Source of the DNA: an uncultured Flavobacteriaceae bacterium
GTDB taxonomy: Bacteria > Bacteroidota > Bacteroidia > Flavobacteriales > Flavobacteriaceae
Length of the DNA stretch: 64,000 nucleotides
Assembly (NCBI GenBank): GCA_947494565.1
Contig: CANLVG010000001.1
Location: 558,001 to 622,000 of the forward strand
Reading direction: 5' to 3'
A program made the position numbers and the translations under genes. The notes under the pieces are model-generated. The model had not been told where the DNA came from and ran no database searches. It worked only from the letters and a program-made list of their open reading frames with translations. Position 1 is the stretch's first letter. Every line of letters begins with the position of its first letter. Positions 9,295-17,497 of this stretch are shown one piece after another.

Positions 9295-10340
9295 AGTTCT
9301 TCAATTAAGTTGGTTCTCCACGGCGTGCTGTAAGGGTCGTAAGATAATGTTCCTTTAGAAACCTTCAAAGGGCTTTCGATGTTATTGGTAAACAGGCTTC
9401 CTGTGCCCAGGCCTTGGGGCAAGGCGTTCTTTAAGGTGAACGTCCATTGTGCGATGGCGTTCAAACCGATATTACTTTCCAACGCGCTGGTGACCCACCA
9501 TCCGATATTCAGTTTACTGGCCAAGGCAATCCACTCGGCACTTCCTTTATATCCTCCGACCAGACTTGGCTTCAAAATGATAAATTGGGGTCTAATATGG
9601 CGTAGTAGTTTTGCTTTATGTTCTACGTCAAAAACCCCGATAAGCTCTTCATCCAAAGCAATATTCAGGGGAGTCTGAGCACATAAATCCCTCATCGCCG
9701 ATAATTGTCCTTGTCGTATCGGCTGCTCGATCGAATGCAGATCCAATTCGGACAATATCTTAAGTTTGGAAAGGGCGTCCGTTTTCGAAAAAGCACCATT
9801 AGCATCTACCCGCAGTTCTATCTGTTCTTTAGGAAATCGGTCTCGAATTGATTTCAAGAGACTGACCTCCTTTTCAAAGTCGATCGCCCCGATCTTCATT
9901 TTGATACAACCGAAACCTTCATGTAATTTTTGCTGTATCTGCTCCTTCATGAAAGCTTCATCGCCCATCCAGATGAGTCCGTTGATCTCAATGGAACGCT
10001 TCCCTTTTGTGAAGTCCGAAGGAAAAAGTTCAAAAGGATGGTCCGAAGCCAATGATAAAAAGGCCTGTTCTATGCCAAATTGAATACTTGGAAATTTCCG
10101 CAATGCTTCCCATAGGGCATCCTTTCCTAAATGGATATGGTCACACACCCACTTTAAAGTCTCTTCATACTCGGGCACATCGTCAATACTCAATCCCCTT
10201 AAAATGCCACATTCGCCTATACCATACCGCTCATTGTGGTTCACTATTAAAAACCAACTTTCCTTTTGCGTGAGCACTCCGCGTGAAGTTCCGCTAGGTC
10301 GCTTAAAATCCAGAACATATTTTTTATAGGTGGCCTTCAT
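9285..10340 (-). CDS. menC: o-Succinylbenzoate synthase
   Basis: The protein is an enolase-superfamily enzyme of 351 residues. The catalytic KxK lysines are seen in CIKMKIGA. The metal ligands follow as D in LRVDANGAF, E in SIEQPI and D in IALDEELIG, then the second catalytic lysine in IILKPSLVGG. It dehydrates SHCHC to o-succinylbenzoate in menaquinone synthesis. It is the first gene of the menC-CPBP-menE unit. A TAAATTTG element lies 11 bases upstream of the start, suggesting its own promoter and a very short leader. It is divergent from the SDR gene at 10388. Confidence 0.9.
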   Translation of the reverse strand: MKATYKKYVLDFKRPSGTSRGVLTQKESWFLIVNHNERYGIGECGILRGLSIDDVPEYEETLKWVCDHIHLGKDALWEALRKFPSIQFGIEQAFLSLASDHPFELFPSDFTKGKRSIEINGLIWMGDEAFMKEQIQQKLHEGFGCIKMKIGAIDFEKEVSLLKSIRDRFPKEQIELRVDANGAFSKTDALSKLKILSELDLHSIEQPIRQGQLSAMRDLCAQTPLNIALDEELIGVFDVEHKAKLLRHIRPQFIILKPSLVGGYKGSAEWIALASKLNIGWWVTSALESNIGLNAIAQWTFTLKNALPQGLGTGSLFTNNIESPLKVSKGTLSYDPYSTPWRTNLIEELCI

Positions 10341-10350
10341 TGGATAGCGT

Positions 10351-10358
10351 CAAATTTA
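10351..10358 (-). promoter_or_regulatory. -7 element TAAATTTG for menC
   Basis: The minus strand reads TAAATTTG, a perfect match to the Bacteroidota -7 consensus, 10 bases upstream of the menC ATG. No TTG is found at the usual -33 spacing. The leader would be only a few bases. Confidence 0.45.
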
Positions 10359-10387
10359 ACCATATTTTGGGCCATAAATCAGATAAC

Positions 10388-11179
10388 ATGGCAAAGATCG
10401 ACGGCAAAACACTATGGATAACGGGGGCTTCTTCTGGAATCGGAGAAGCATTGGTCTATGCACTGGATAAAAAAAATTGCAAGCTCATTATTTCCTCCAG
10501 GAAAAAAGAGGCCCTGGAACGCGTGAAATCGAATTGCATCCATAAAGAGAACATCGCAATCGTTCTAATGGATTTGGCCGATATCACCGCTATGCCAGAA
10601 AAGGCCAAGCGGGCATTTGAAGTATTCGGTAGCATTGCCATTTTAATTAACAATGCAGGAATCAGTCAACGCTCGGAAATTGCCAAGACCGATATCAGTG
10701 TGTACAAAAAACTCATGGATATCAACTATTTGGGCACGGTCGCCTTGAGCAAGTCGGTACTGCCCTACTTCATACAGAACTCAAGTGGGCATTTCGTGAC
10801 GGTTTCCAGTTTAATGGGAAAGTTCGCTGGTCCGCAACGTTCGGGCTACTGCGGCGCTAAACATGCACTACACGGTTTTTTCGACGTGTTACGAATGGAG
10901 CATGAAAGCGATGGAATCGATGTCACAATGATATGCCCAGGGTATGTGCAAACCAACATAGATAAAAACGCCCTAACTGCGGATGGAAGTCCACAACGTA
11001 CGCATGATGCCGAAAACCAAAACGGATTACCGGTAGACGTATTCGCAAAGAAGATGATACGGGCAATAGAACGAAAAAAATACGAGGCGTATATGGGTGG
11101 CAAAGAGGTAATGGGGGTCTATGTGAAACGATTGTTTCCTAGACTCTTGCACCGACTTGTACTGCGTAGCACGAAATGA
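10388..11179 (+). CDS. Short-chain dehydrogenase/reductase
   Basis: The protein is a classical SDR of 263 residues. The NAD(P)-binding motif is GASSGIGEA near the N-terminus, NNAG follows at about residue 90, and the catalytic Ser-Tyr-Lys appears as VSSLMG ... YCGAKHA. The start at 10388 (MAKIDGKTLWITG) was preferred because it places the Rossmann motif at the usual distance; the frame continues upstream to 10340 without homology-like sequence. It is transcribed alone, divergent from menC and convergent with the histidine kinase. It resembles the DltE/YqjQ-like group. The substrate is unknown. Confidence 0.88.
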   Translation: MAKIDGKTLWITGASSGIGEALVYALDKKNCKLIISSRKKEALERVKSNCIHKENIAIVLMDLADITAMPEKAKRAFEVFGSIAILINNAGISQRSEIAKTDISVYKKLMDINYLGTVALSKSVLPYFIQNSSGHFVTVSSLMGKFAGPQRSGYCGAKHALHGFFDVLRMEHESDGIDVTMICPGYVQTNIDKNALTADGSPQRTHDAENQNGLPVDVFAKKMIRAIERKKYEAYMGGKEVMGVYVKRLFPRLLHRLVLRSTK

Positions 11180-11188
11180 AAATGGGGA

Positions 11189-13156
11189 TTATTTGAAATT
11201 GAACCAAAATCGAACGCCCTCAGAGGTTTTATCGATATTCAATTTAGATTGTAATTGGTTGACCAAACGGTTCATCAATCGTATTCCCATAGAGGCATTC
11301 GTTCGCTGATCGGTATCTTCCGGCAGTCCTACTCCATTATCGGTATATTCGAAAAAACCATCTTGGTTCGCTATCTTACGTAAGTGGATATAGATTTTTC
11401 CGTTATCTTCATTTTTGGGGAAAGCGTACTTGAACGAGTTCGATACCAGTTCATTGAGAATCAGTCCGAAGGGAATGGCCCTATCAATATCCAGCTCGAC
11501 ATCCTCTGCATCTACGGTGATATTAATATTGTGTCCTCCTTTTTTATAAACGGATTGTACACTATTGATCAAACTTTCGATATATCCTTGCATTTCAATG
11601 ACCGATAGATCATCGTGTTGGTAGAGTTTTTGATGGATCAAGGCCATCGCCTTTACCCTACTCTTTCCTTCCTCTAAAGCCTCAATAGCGGCCTTGCTTC
11701 GTGTGTTTTTGGTTTGCAGACTCAAAAGACTTGATACCATTTGAAGGTTGTTCTTAACCCTATGGTGAATCTCTTTCAATAGGGAATCTTTCTCCACAAG
11801 CGAGTTCTCTATAATATGCTTTTGTTCTGCAATAAGACGTTGGTTCTTTATACTTTTCAGATAGGCATACACTAGCCCGGCAAAACCCAATAAGGTAAAA
11901 ATCAAGGAAATGAACACCAAACTGATTTTCTCATCTTTGGCAATCATGTCGCTTCTTGACTTCTCAAGGGCGGCGCGTTGTTCTTCCATCATACGCTGGG
12001 CGTTGGCCTTATCTTCACCCACTACGGCGGCCAACTGTTTCTCCCATAGGTCAGACTTGTTCTCTTCTACGGAATCACGAATGCGCATGTTTCTCTTGTA
12101 ATACTCCGATGCGGTCGCGAAGTTATCGGTCTTATCATAGTACGAAGCCAATAGCCGATTCTTTTTAAGGACATTTTCCAATTTAATGGGTCTCGTACCA
12201 TCACTGAGATAGTCCGTAGCTTTTTCAAAATCTTCCAATTGTAGATAGCACAGTGCGATTTCCAATTTGTTTTCGACCAGATCCGTGGAGTACTTCCCGG
12301 CATTGTATACTTTGATACTATCGATGCTCCTTTCCAAATAGGGCAAGGCCTCGGTGTATTGCTTTAACAATACATGGCATTTGCCAATATTTCCATCGAT
12401 AATCGCTCTTAAGACCTTGCTTTCCGTTTCTTGTTTTTCCGATTTTTCGGTGATGACATCATTCAGATAGACATTGATGAATCCGTGGGCTTTTTTATAA
12501 TTGCTGAGCGACGTCGGATACGATTTATCAAGTCTTAAAAAGGTGCCCACATTGTTCCAAAAAACAGCCTGCCCATAATAGTCTTTTTCGCTGACGTTCT
12601 TTTTCTCATTTTCAAAATAATCTTTCATGGCATCTCGGTGCAGGCCGAGATTGGAATAGATATCATAAAAGGCAATATTCTCGGTCAGACCGAGCTCTCT
12701 TTTCTCTTTTCTGATTTCCATCTGCTTGGCATAGAGTTCCAATTTCGAATAGGTGACATCCATCAATTCAAAAAGTGTGGCCCTGGTATCATCCCCTAGT
12801 GACCTCTCGTTTGCATAGAGTTCTTTGGCAATCGCCAAACTCTTGTCATAATCACCAAGATCATGATGTATTTGAGATTGCACTAATTTATAATGGGTAA
12901 TGGCCAACGAATCCTTGGTCTTTTCTGAATTGTTCAGATAGACATTAACCGCTTCTAACCAATCATATGCCGAATTTTCATTATAGCGATTTGGGGTGTT
13001 GAAGAAAAAGACAAAACGTTCTTCGGAACTTTCAGAGGCCTTGAACATGTTGAAAAAACCCTGAACGGAAACGGCATCGCTTTGCGCTAAAACTGCCGGC
13101 GCAAAGAGACCGCATAAAATCAGATAAGCAAGAATCTTGAATGGAACTTTTTTCAT
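11189..13156 (-). CDS. TPR-containing sensor histidine kinase (HisKA_2 type)
   Basis: The 655-residue protein has a signal peptide (MKKVPFKILAYLILCGLFAPAVLAQ), about seven TPR-like helical repeats outside the membrane (about 60-390), a coiled coil, and one transmembrane segment near 410-430 (ISLVFISLIFTLLGFAGLVY). The kinase core follows: H in IHHRVKNNLQMVSSLLSLQ near 462 is the phospho-accepting histidine of HisKA_2/HWE-like kinases. The ATPase domain has LNELVSNSFKYAFP (N box) and DNGVGLPE (G1 box). The LytTR regulator at 13636-14391 is the next gene upstream and is the likely partner. The TPR input suggests sensing by protein contact; the signal is unknown. Confidence 0.9.
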   Translation of the reverse strand: MKKVPFKILAYLILCGLFAPAVLAQSDAVSVQGFFNMFKASESSEERFVFFFNTPNRYNENSAYDWLEAVNVYLNNSEKTKDSLAITHYKLVQSQIHHDLGDYDKSLAIAKELYANERSLGDDTRATLFELMDVTYSKLELYAKQMEIRKEKRELGLTENIAFYDIYSNLGLHRDAMKDYFENEKKNVSEKDYYGQAVFWNNVGTFLRLDKSYPTSLSNYKKAHGFINVYLNDVITEKSEKQETESKVLRAIIDGNIGKCHVLLKQYTEALPYLERSIDSIKVYNAGKYSTDLVENKLEIALCYLQLEDFEKATDYLSDGTRPIKLENVLKKNRLLASYYDKTDNFATASEYYKRNMRIRDSVEENKSDLWEKQLAAVVGEDKANAQRMMEEQRAALEKSRSDMIAKDEKISLVFISLIFTLLGFAGLVYAYLKSIKNQRLIAEQKHIIENSLVEKDSLLKEIHHRVKNNLQMVSSLLSLQTKNTRSKAAIEALEEGKSRVKAMALIHQKLYQHDDLSVIEMQGYIESLINSVQSVYKKGGHNINITVDAEDVELDIDRAIPFGLILNELVSNSFKYAFPKNEDNGKIYIHLRKIANQDGFFEYTDNGVGLPEDTDQRTNASMGIRLMNRLVNQLQSKLNIDKTSEGVRFWFNFK

Positions 13157-13635
13157 ATCATACTAACGAACCAAACATACTATTATATCGCGGCTCTACT
13201 AAATTTTTGTTGTAAGCCAAATTTGCGATCCGGACCGTTTCCGTTGATTTCAACCTCCGGAACTCTTACAACATTGTTCTCTTTACTAGTTTTGGTTCAT
13301 GACCATTTTTCAGACTCCGGGGGACTAGGTCCGTAAAAGCCAATAAATAAAGGGCTAACCTGAAAATGAAGCAATCTTCACTTGCACCTTTTTCAACCTT
13401 GTTCAATACAAAAAGTAAGATTTTGGGGATCCACTAGTTCTTTTCAAAATTATTGATAAGAATTCAATGTTGATCTACATTGTTGTGTAATGGTTATTTT
13501 TTGTTGTGAAAATCAAAAAATAACCAAAAGTGTGTACTTCATCCGATTTTTATGCATTTTATGGAAACGACAAGAAAGTCGAAGGCAAAAATCAAGGTTT
13601 AGACTATCACTTGCTTGTGGGTTGCAATTGAACCT
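13157..13635. other. 479-base gap between kinase and regulator genes; no gene seen
   Basis: Both strands were read and no convincing coding frame, RNA or hairpin terminator was found. The length suggests that the kinase has its own promoter rather than being strictly cotranscribed with the regulator. At 13425-13441 there is a chance-looking GGATCCACTAGT polylinker-like string (see rejected items). Confidence 0.5.
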
Positions 13636-14391
13636 TTATGAATTCATCGCTGAAATAATAAACTCTTTAAAGTCTTTTGAAATCGGAATCAGATTGTTGT
13701 TGATCATGATGTCTTTGGAATTGATGGCATCAATATGATCTACGTTTACAATATATGATTTATGGGCCCTATAAAATTTATTCTTAGGTAGCTTTTCCAA
13801 ATAGTCCTTTAGAGGGGATCTGACCAAGAATTTTTTATCAACGGTATTCACTTCCAAATACACATTATCAGCCTTAATAAATTGAATATCCTCAAATTGG
13901 ATTCGGTAGTAGAGATGTTGTTTTTTGACGAAAATGGAATCTTTCAATACTGAATTCGAAAGGGGCAACTCATCTTGGACCATTTCACTCCCTTGCTTAT
14001 CAGCTTGGGTACTGTGAGTGAAGTTTGCAAGAGCGATCTCAATAGAGGTATATAGGTCTTGTTGCTCAAAAGGTTTGACCAAATAACCATTGGGTTTGAC
14101 CGTCTTTGCATTTTCCACCGTAGCTCTATCGGAGTTAGAGGTGACAAAGATGAACGGAATATCGTAATTCTCTCGAATATGTTTACCCAAATCTATACCA
14201 GTTCTGTCAGAGGCGAGAATAATATCTATTAAAACAAGATCTACCTTTTGGGTTTTCAGCACCTCTTCTGCCTGCTCGTAAACAATAACGTTGTCCACGA
14301 TTTCGTAGCCGATTTCTTCGAGCATAGATTGCATATCGTCAGCAATGATGACATTGTCCTCTACGATAAGTATTCTAATAGGTTGTTCCAA
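13636..14391 (-). CDS. LytTR-family response regulator
   Basis: The 251-residue protein has a receiver domain (1-120) with acidic residues E11-D12, the phospho-acceptor D56 in VLIDIILASD, and K in VKPFEQQDL. A LytTR DNA-binding domain follows (about 150-250): DIQFIKADNVYLEV, RSPLKDYLEKLP and FYRAHKSYIVNVDHID are typical LytTR sequence. It most likely takes a phosphate from the adjacent TPR histidine kinase and binds DNA. Target genes are unknown. It lies 40 bases downstream of the menA stop, and a 479-base gap separates it from the kinase gene. Confidence 0.92.
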   Translation of the reverse strand: MEQPIRILIVEDNVIIADDMQSMLEEIGYEIVDNVIVYEQAEEVLKTQKVDLVLIDIILASDRTGIDLGKHIRENYDIPFIFVTSNSDRATVENAKTVKPNGYLVKPFEQQDLYTSIEIALANFTHSTQADKQGSEMVQDELPLSNSVLKDSIFVKKQHLYYRIQFEDIQFIKADNVYLEVNTVDKKFLVRSPLKDYLEKLPKNKFYRAHKSYIVNVDHIDAINSKDIMINNNLIPISKDFKEFIISAMNS

Positions 14392-14431
14392 AGTTGTTGT
14401 GGTTTAGAAGGTTATACTGTAAAATTACAAA

Positions 14432-15331
14432 TTAATTAAAGGTGGTATAAAACAACAGGGAGAGCAAAAAAGTGCTCAAGGCCAGTTTTTTAAGTTCTGG
14501 GTCCAATAAGACGGGTTCTTTCGCCCGATATACGTTTCTTATATGAAATGCAATAGGTACAAAGGCTATCAATACAAGCCACTGATACCAATTCGTAAAA
14601 TTGCTCAAAACAAAGATGAACATGCTCAAAAAACCTGAGGTGAGCAATGCGTAGTGGTAGCGCTTCCCATTTTGGAAACCGATTTTTACGACCACTGTAT
14701 TTTTATTGGCTTTCTTATCAGATACACAATCACGAAGATTATTCAGGTTAAGTACCCCAACGCTCAGCATACCAATGGTAATGGCCGGTAACCAAGCGAG
14801 TACTGTCAAGAATTTAGTGTACAAGAACATCGAGCCCAATACACCTATCAATCCGAAAAAGATAAAAACAAAGATATCGCCGAGACCTTTATATCCATAG
14901 GCTGATTTACCTACAGTATACTTTATGGCCGCCCAAATACTCACGAGCCCTAGTGCGGCGAAAAGCAGGAAATAGCCCATATTTTGGAGTCCGAAAGAAG
15001 CGTACAATAAGGCCAGTACCAGTGCCAAACTGATTAAAATGGAGATAACAATCCCGGTTTTGAGCGCTTTGCGCGTCAAGCGACCACTTTGTAAGGCACG
15101 TGCTGGTCCTATTCTATCAGAATTGTCCGTACCCTTTACCCCATCACCATAATCATTGGCGAAATTCGAGGTAACCTGAAAACTTATAGTGGTAAACAAA
15201 GCGAGTATGAATATTAGTAGGTTATTTTTTTCATAAAAATCTGCAAGGGCAGTGCCGACAATAACTCCGGAGATCGATAGAGGTAACGTTCTTGGTCTAG
15301 CCGCATTGAGCCATGCACCGATTTTTCGCAA
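14432..15331 (-). CDS. menA: 1,4-Dihydroxy-2-naphthoate polyprenyltransferase
   Basis: The 299-residue UbiA-superfamily integral membrane enzyme has about eight hydrophobic helices. The first Asp-rich motif is NDYGDGVKGTDN and the second region is LNNLRDCVSDKKANK (DxxxD); both bind the Mg-prenyl diphosphate. It joins the prenyl chain to DHNA to make demethylmenaquinone at the inner membrane. The gene begins 2 bases after the stop of the SPOR-domain gene, so the two are probably coupled. Other men genes flank it on both sides, which supports MenA over UbiA. Confidence 0.92.
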   Translation of the reverse strand: MRKIGAWLNAARPRTLPLSISGVIVGTALADFYEKNNLLIFILALFTTISFQVTSNFANDYGDGVKGTDNSDRIGPARALQSGRLTRKALKTGIVISILISLALVLALLYASFGLQNMGYFLLFAALGLVSIWAAIKYTVGKSAYGYKGLGDIFVFIFFGLIGVLGSMFLYTKFLTVLAWLPAITIGMLSVGVLNLNNLRDCVSDKKANKNTVVVKIGFQNGKRYHYALLTSGFLSMFIFVLSNFTNWYQWLVLIAFVPIAFHIRNVYRAKEPVLLDPELKKLALSTFLLSLLFYTTFN

Positions 15332-15333
15332 AA

Positions 15334-15936
15334 CTAATAGGGGTCTTCTATTTTTATTCGTTTTCCTTCTTTATACGATGCTACGAAAGCATCCTTAAAA
15401 CCAATATCAACTAATTCTTTTCTAAACTTTCGCGCTTCTTCCAATGTTTGGAAATTACCAAGTGAATAGGAATAAAACGGATTCGTTTTTACGAACATCG
15501 TGTTCGTCAGCGCTTCAGAGGCCAAGGTAACATTGTTATCGACAAACGACTTTACCTGAACTGAATAAATCATTTCCTTTTCCAGGAATTTTTTGGCGAG
15601 GTAATACTCCTTTACCAAACTCAATTCTTCGTTTTGTTCCTTTAGATTATCGATCCTTGTTTTGATCGCATCAAGACTATCTATAGACACCAAAAGATTA
15701 TTTTGTTGTTCCAATCCCCCGCCGCTGCTACTTAATCCTGCCGTGAAGGAAGTAATGGCTAAAGCCCCAATGAAAAAAAGAGTGGTCACCCCTGCAAGTA
15801 CATTGCGTTGAATCTTACTTTTTTTAAGTTCCTTGTTCTTTATCTTTATTTGGTCTAGAAGACGTTCATTAATGATTTGGGCCTTATCAATGTCCTTGTG
15901 CAATTCCAATAAATCACTTTCTTCTATAAATGGCAT
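15334..15936 (-). CDS. Membrane-anchored SPOR-domain protein
   Basis: The 200-residue protein has an N-terminal coiled coil (about 5-42), one transmembrane helix (about 47-68, VLAGVTTLFFIGALAITSFTA), a periplasmic coiled coil (about 80-115) and a C-terminal SPOR-like domain (about 123-197) containing YSVQVKSF, YSYSLGNFQTLEEARKFRKEL and GFKDAFVASY. SPOR domains bind denuded glycan strands of peptidoglycan, often at the division septum. It directly precedes menA. No functional link to quinone synthesis is evident, so it is probably an operon passenger. The domain call is good; the cellular role is unproven. Confidence 0.8.
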   Translation of the reverse strand: MPFIEESDLLELHKDIDKAQIINERLLDQIKIKNKELKKSKIQRNVLAGVTTLFFIGALAITSFTAGLSSSGGGLEQQNNLLVSIDSLDAIKTRIDNLKEQNEELSLVKEYYLAKKFLEKEMIYSVQVKSFVDNNVTLASEALTNTMFVKTNPFYSYSLGNFQTLEEARKFRKELVDIGFKDAFVASYKEGKRIKIEDPY

Positions 15937-16018
15937 GTACTGTTGGGTTTAGGGGATGTCTTAGCGCTAAAGTAATTAAAATTCATTGATGGTAATAAAA
16001 TTTGTACGACCAATGTTG

Positions 16019-16026
16019 CAAAATTA
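16019..16026 (-). promoter_or_regulatory. -7 element TAATTTTG upstream of SPOR-menA
   Basis: The minus strand reads TAATTTTG, matching TAnnTTTG, 83 bases before the SPOR gene start. No TTG sits at the normal -33 distance. It is a reasonable candidate promoter for the SPOR-menA unit. Confidence 0.35.
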
Positions 16027-16198
16027 TAAATTTTCGTGGTCTAGCTAATGAAAAGTGATGTCAAACAATCATATTGAATTGATTTCCATTTGCTTATCGA
16101 TGAACGACACCGTCAAAAAATGGTCCTTCTTTCGAAGTTCGGAAATCGAATTCTCTTGGCGTTCCTCAAAGTATCGGGAAGTTCTCGCCGCCAATGGC

Positions 16199-17038
16199 CT
16201 ACTTGGTCTCGATTAAATAAATACCGTCTTTTTTAATCTCTATTTTCCGTGCTTTATACAATGTTCCGATACCCTTTTTGAAGGTCTTCTTGCTCATCTG
16301 TAGCTCTTCTTGAATTTCTTCTGGGGCAGATTTATCATTTAATCCGAGAAAACCATTATGATGTTTTAAGGTATCATAGATCTTATTGGCGGCAGGCTCC
16401 AGTATACTTTTGCCCAGAGGTTGTAGTGAAATATCGATTTTATGATCGCCACGAATCGCCTTGATTACTCCGGGCATGACATCCCCGACCGAAATTCTTT
16501 TAAAGACCTCATTGGCATAGACCAAGCCCTTGTGAAGATTGTTGATGATCACTTCCCATCCTAAATCCGTTTTTCGGGTGACAATAATTTCGACCTCCTC
16601 CCAAACACGAACCGTAAGCTCTTCATTACTCAAGAATTTTTCCAACTTATTGGAGGCCACAAGCCGATTGCTCTGCTCGTCTAAATAACAATAGACCACA
16701 TACCATTGCCCCTCCCTCATCTTGTTGCGCTGTTCGCGAAAAGGAACTAGCAAATGCTTCTCCAACCCCCAGTCGAGAAAAGCCCCGAACTCATTTACTT
16801 CGACTACCTTCAACAACTGAAACTCGTTCACCATGATTTCAGGTTCCAAGGTGGTCGCCACCGGACGTTCATCATGATCCAAATAACAGAAGACGGCTAT
16901 TGAATCTCCAATAGTGTAGTCTTCGGGTACGTACTTTTTCGGCAGTAAAATACCCGAATGGGTACCATCCCCTAAAAACAAGCCAACACTTGTTTCTCTG
17001 AGGATTTCGAGTGTATTGAATTTTCCCAGTTCGACCAT
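16199..17038 (-). CDS. S1-domain RNA-binding protein, CvfB-like
   Basis: The 279-residue protein has the CvfB/YitL layout: tandem S1-type OB folds (about 1-60, 68-130 and 145-205; for example VNEFGAFLDWGLEKHLLVPFREQ and GDVMPGVIKAIRGDHKIDISLQP) and a C-terminal winged-helix (about 215-279) with MSKKTFKKGIGTLYKARKIEI. CvfB-family proteins bind RNA and affect virulence gene expression in Firmicutes; the role in Bacteroidota is not known. It lies between DUF2853 and the SPOR gene in the menaquinone region. A strong terminator at 17070-17104 separates it from the upstream menD-DUF2853 genes, so it probably has its own promoter. Confidence 0.85.
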   Translation of the reverse strand: MVELGKFNTLEILRETSVGLFLGDGTHSGILLPKKYVPEDYTIGDSIAVFCYLDHDERPVATTLEPEIMVNEFQLLKVVEVNEFGAFLDWGLEKHLLVPFREQRNKMREGQWYVVYCYLDEQSNRLVASNKLEKFLSNEELTVRVWEEVEIIVTRKTDLGWEVIINNLHKGLVYANEVFKRISVGDVMPGVIKAIRGDHKIDISLQPLGKSILEPAANKIYDTLKHHNGFLGLNDKSAPEEIQEELQMSKKTFKKGIGTLYKARKIEIKKDGIYLIETK

Positions 17039-17069
17039 GGGGCAAAAGTACTGTTAAATTATGGGCATA

Positions 17070-17104
17070 AAAAAACCATCTGTTCCTTAAACAGATGGTT
17101 TTTT
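17070..17104 (-). terminator. Rho-independent terminator after DUF2853 gene
   Basis: AAAAAACCATCTGTT pairs perfectly with AACAGATGGTTTTTT around a 5-base loop, giving a 15-bp stem with A/T tracts on both sides. It sits 16 bases past the DUF2853 stop and ends that transcript; the symmetry would also let it work in the other direction. Confidence 0.85.
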
Positions 17105-17120
17105 GATTTGTTATAACTTC

Positions 17121-17459
17121 TTAATAAGCGGATTCTTTCTTGAAGTGTCTGCACAACATATAGTAAACGACCGCTCTATGCTTGTTTTTGTTTGAAGAAC
17201 CATACTTGTCAAGAACACTTTTGATGGCATCCATTAAATCTGAGCTATCACTCATACCTAATTTTTTGATCAAATAATTGTTCTTTACCGTCTCTAATTC
17301 TTTTTCATCTCCTCCCGAAACTTTGGAAGCATCCAAATTGTAGATTGATGGTCCTAATCCAATAGTAACTTTTGTTAGCAAATCCATATCTGGCGTCTGA
17401 CCAAATTTGTCTTTAATATCAGCCGCATACTTTTCGATCAATTCGTCTCTTTTACTCAT
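17121..17459 (-). CDS. DUF2853-family small protein
   Basis: The 112-residue soluble, helical protein has no signal peptide or membrane segment. The sequence (MSKRDELIEKYAADIKDKFG near the start, then YNLDASKVSGGDEKELETVK, then VVYYMLCRHFKKES at the end) matches what is remembered of DUF2853, a family without known function. The family has been reported beside menaquinone or other housekeeping genes in Bacteroidota and Proteobacteria. It lies 38 bases downstream of menD on the same strand and is followed by a strong terminator, so it is the last gene of the thioesterase-menF-menD run. Confidence 0.75.
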   Translation of the reverse strand: MSKRDELIEKYAADIKDKFGQTPDMDLLTKVTIGLGPSIYNLDASKVSGGDEKELETVKNNYLIKKLGMSDSSDLMDAIKSVLDKYGSSNKNKHRAVVYYMLCRHFKKESAY

Positions 17460-17497
17460 AATAGTTAGTGTTCTTGTTATATATGGTTAATAAAAGT

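Noticed and set aside
13425-13441. 17-base string (GGGGATCCACTAGTTCT) resembling a cloning-vector polylinker
   Set aside because: From memory it matches a common plasmid multiple cloning site, but the flanks do not continue the vector sequence on either side. Treated as coincidence; a vector screen of the source assembly would settle it.
13490-13738. 82-codon plus-strand frame upstream of the LytTR gene
   Set aside because: It overlaps the 3' end of the well-supported regulator gene and looks like noncoding AT-rich DNA.
16069-16199. menB remnant after the S1 gene
   Set aside because: The translated stretch does not resemble the MenB C-terminus as remembered, so no claim is made.
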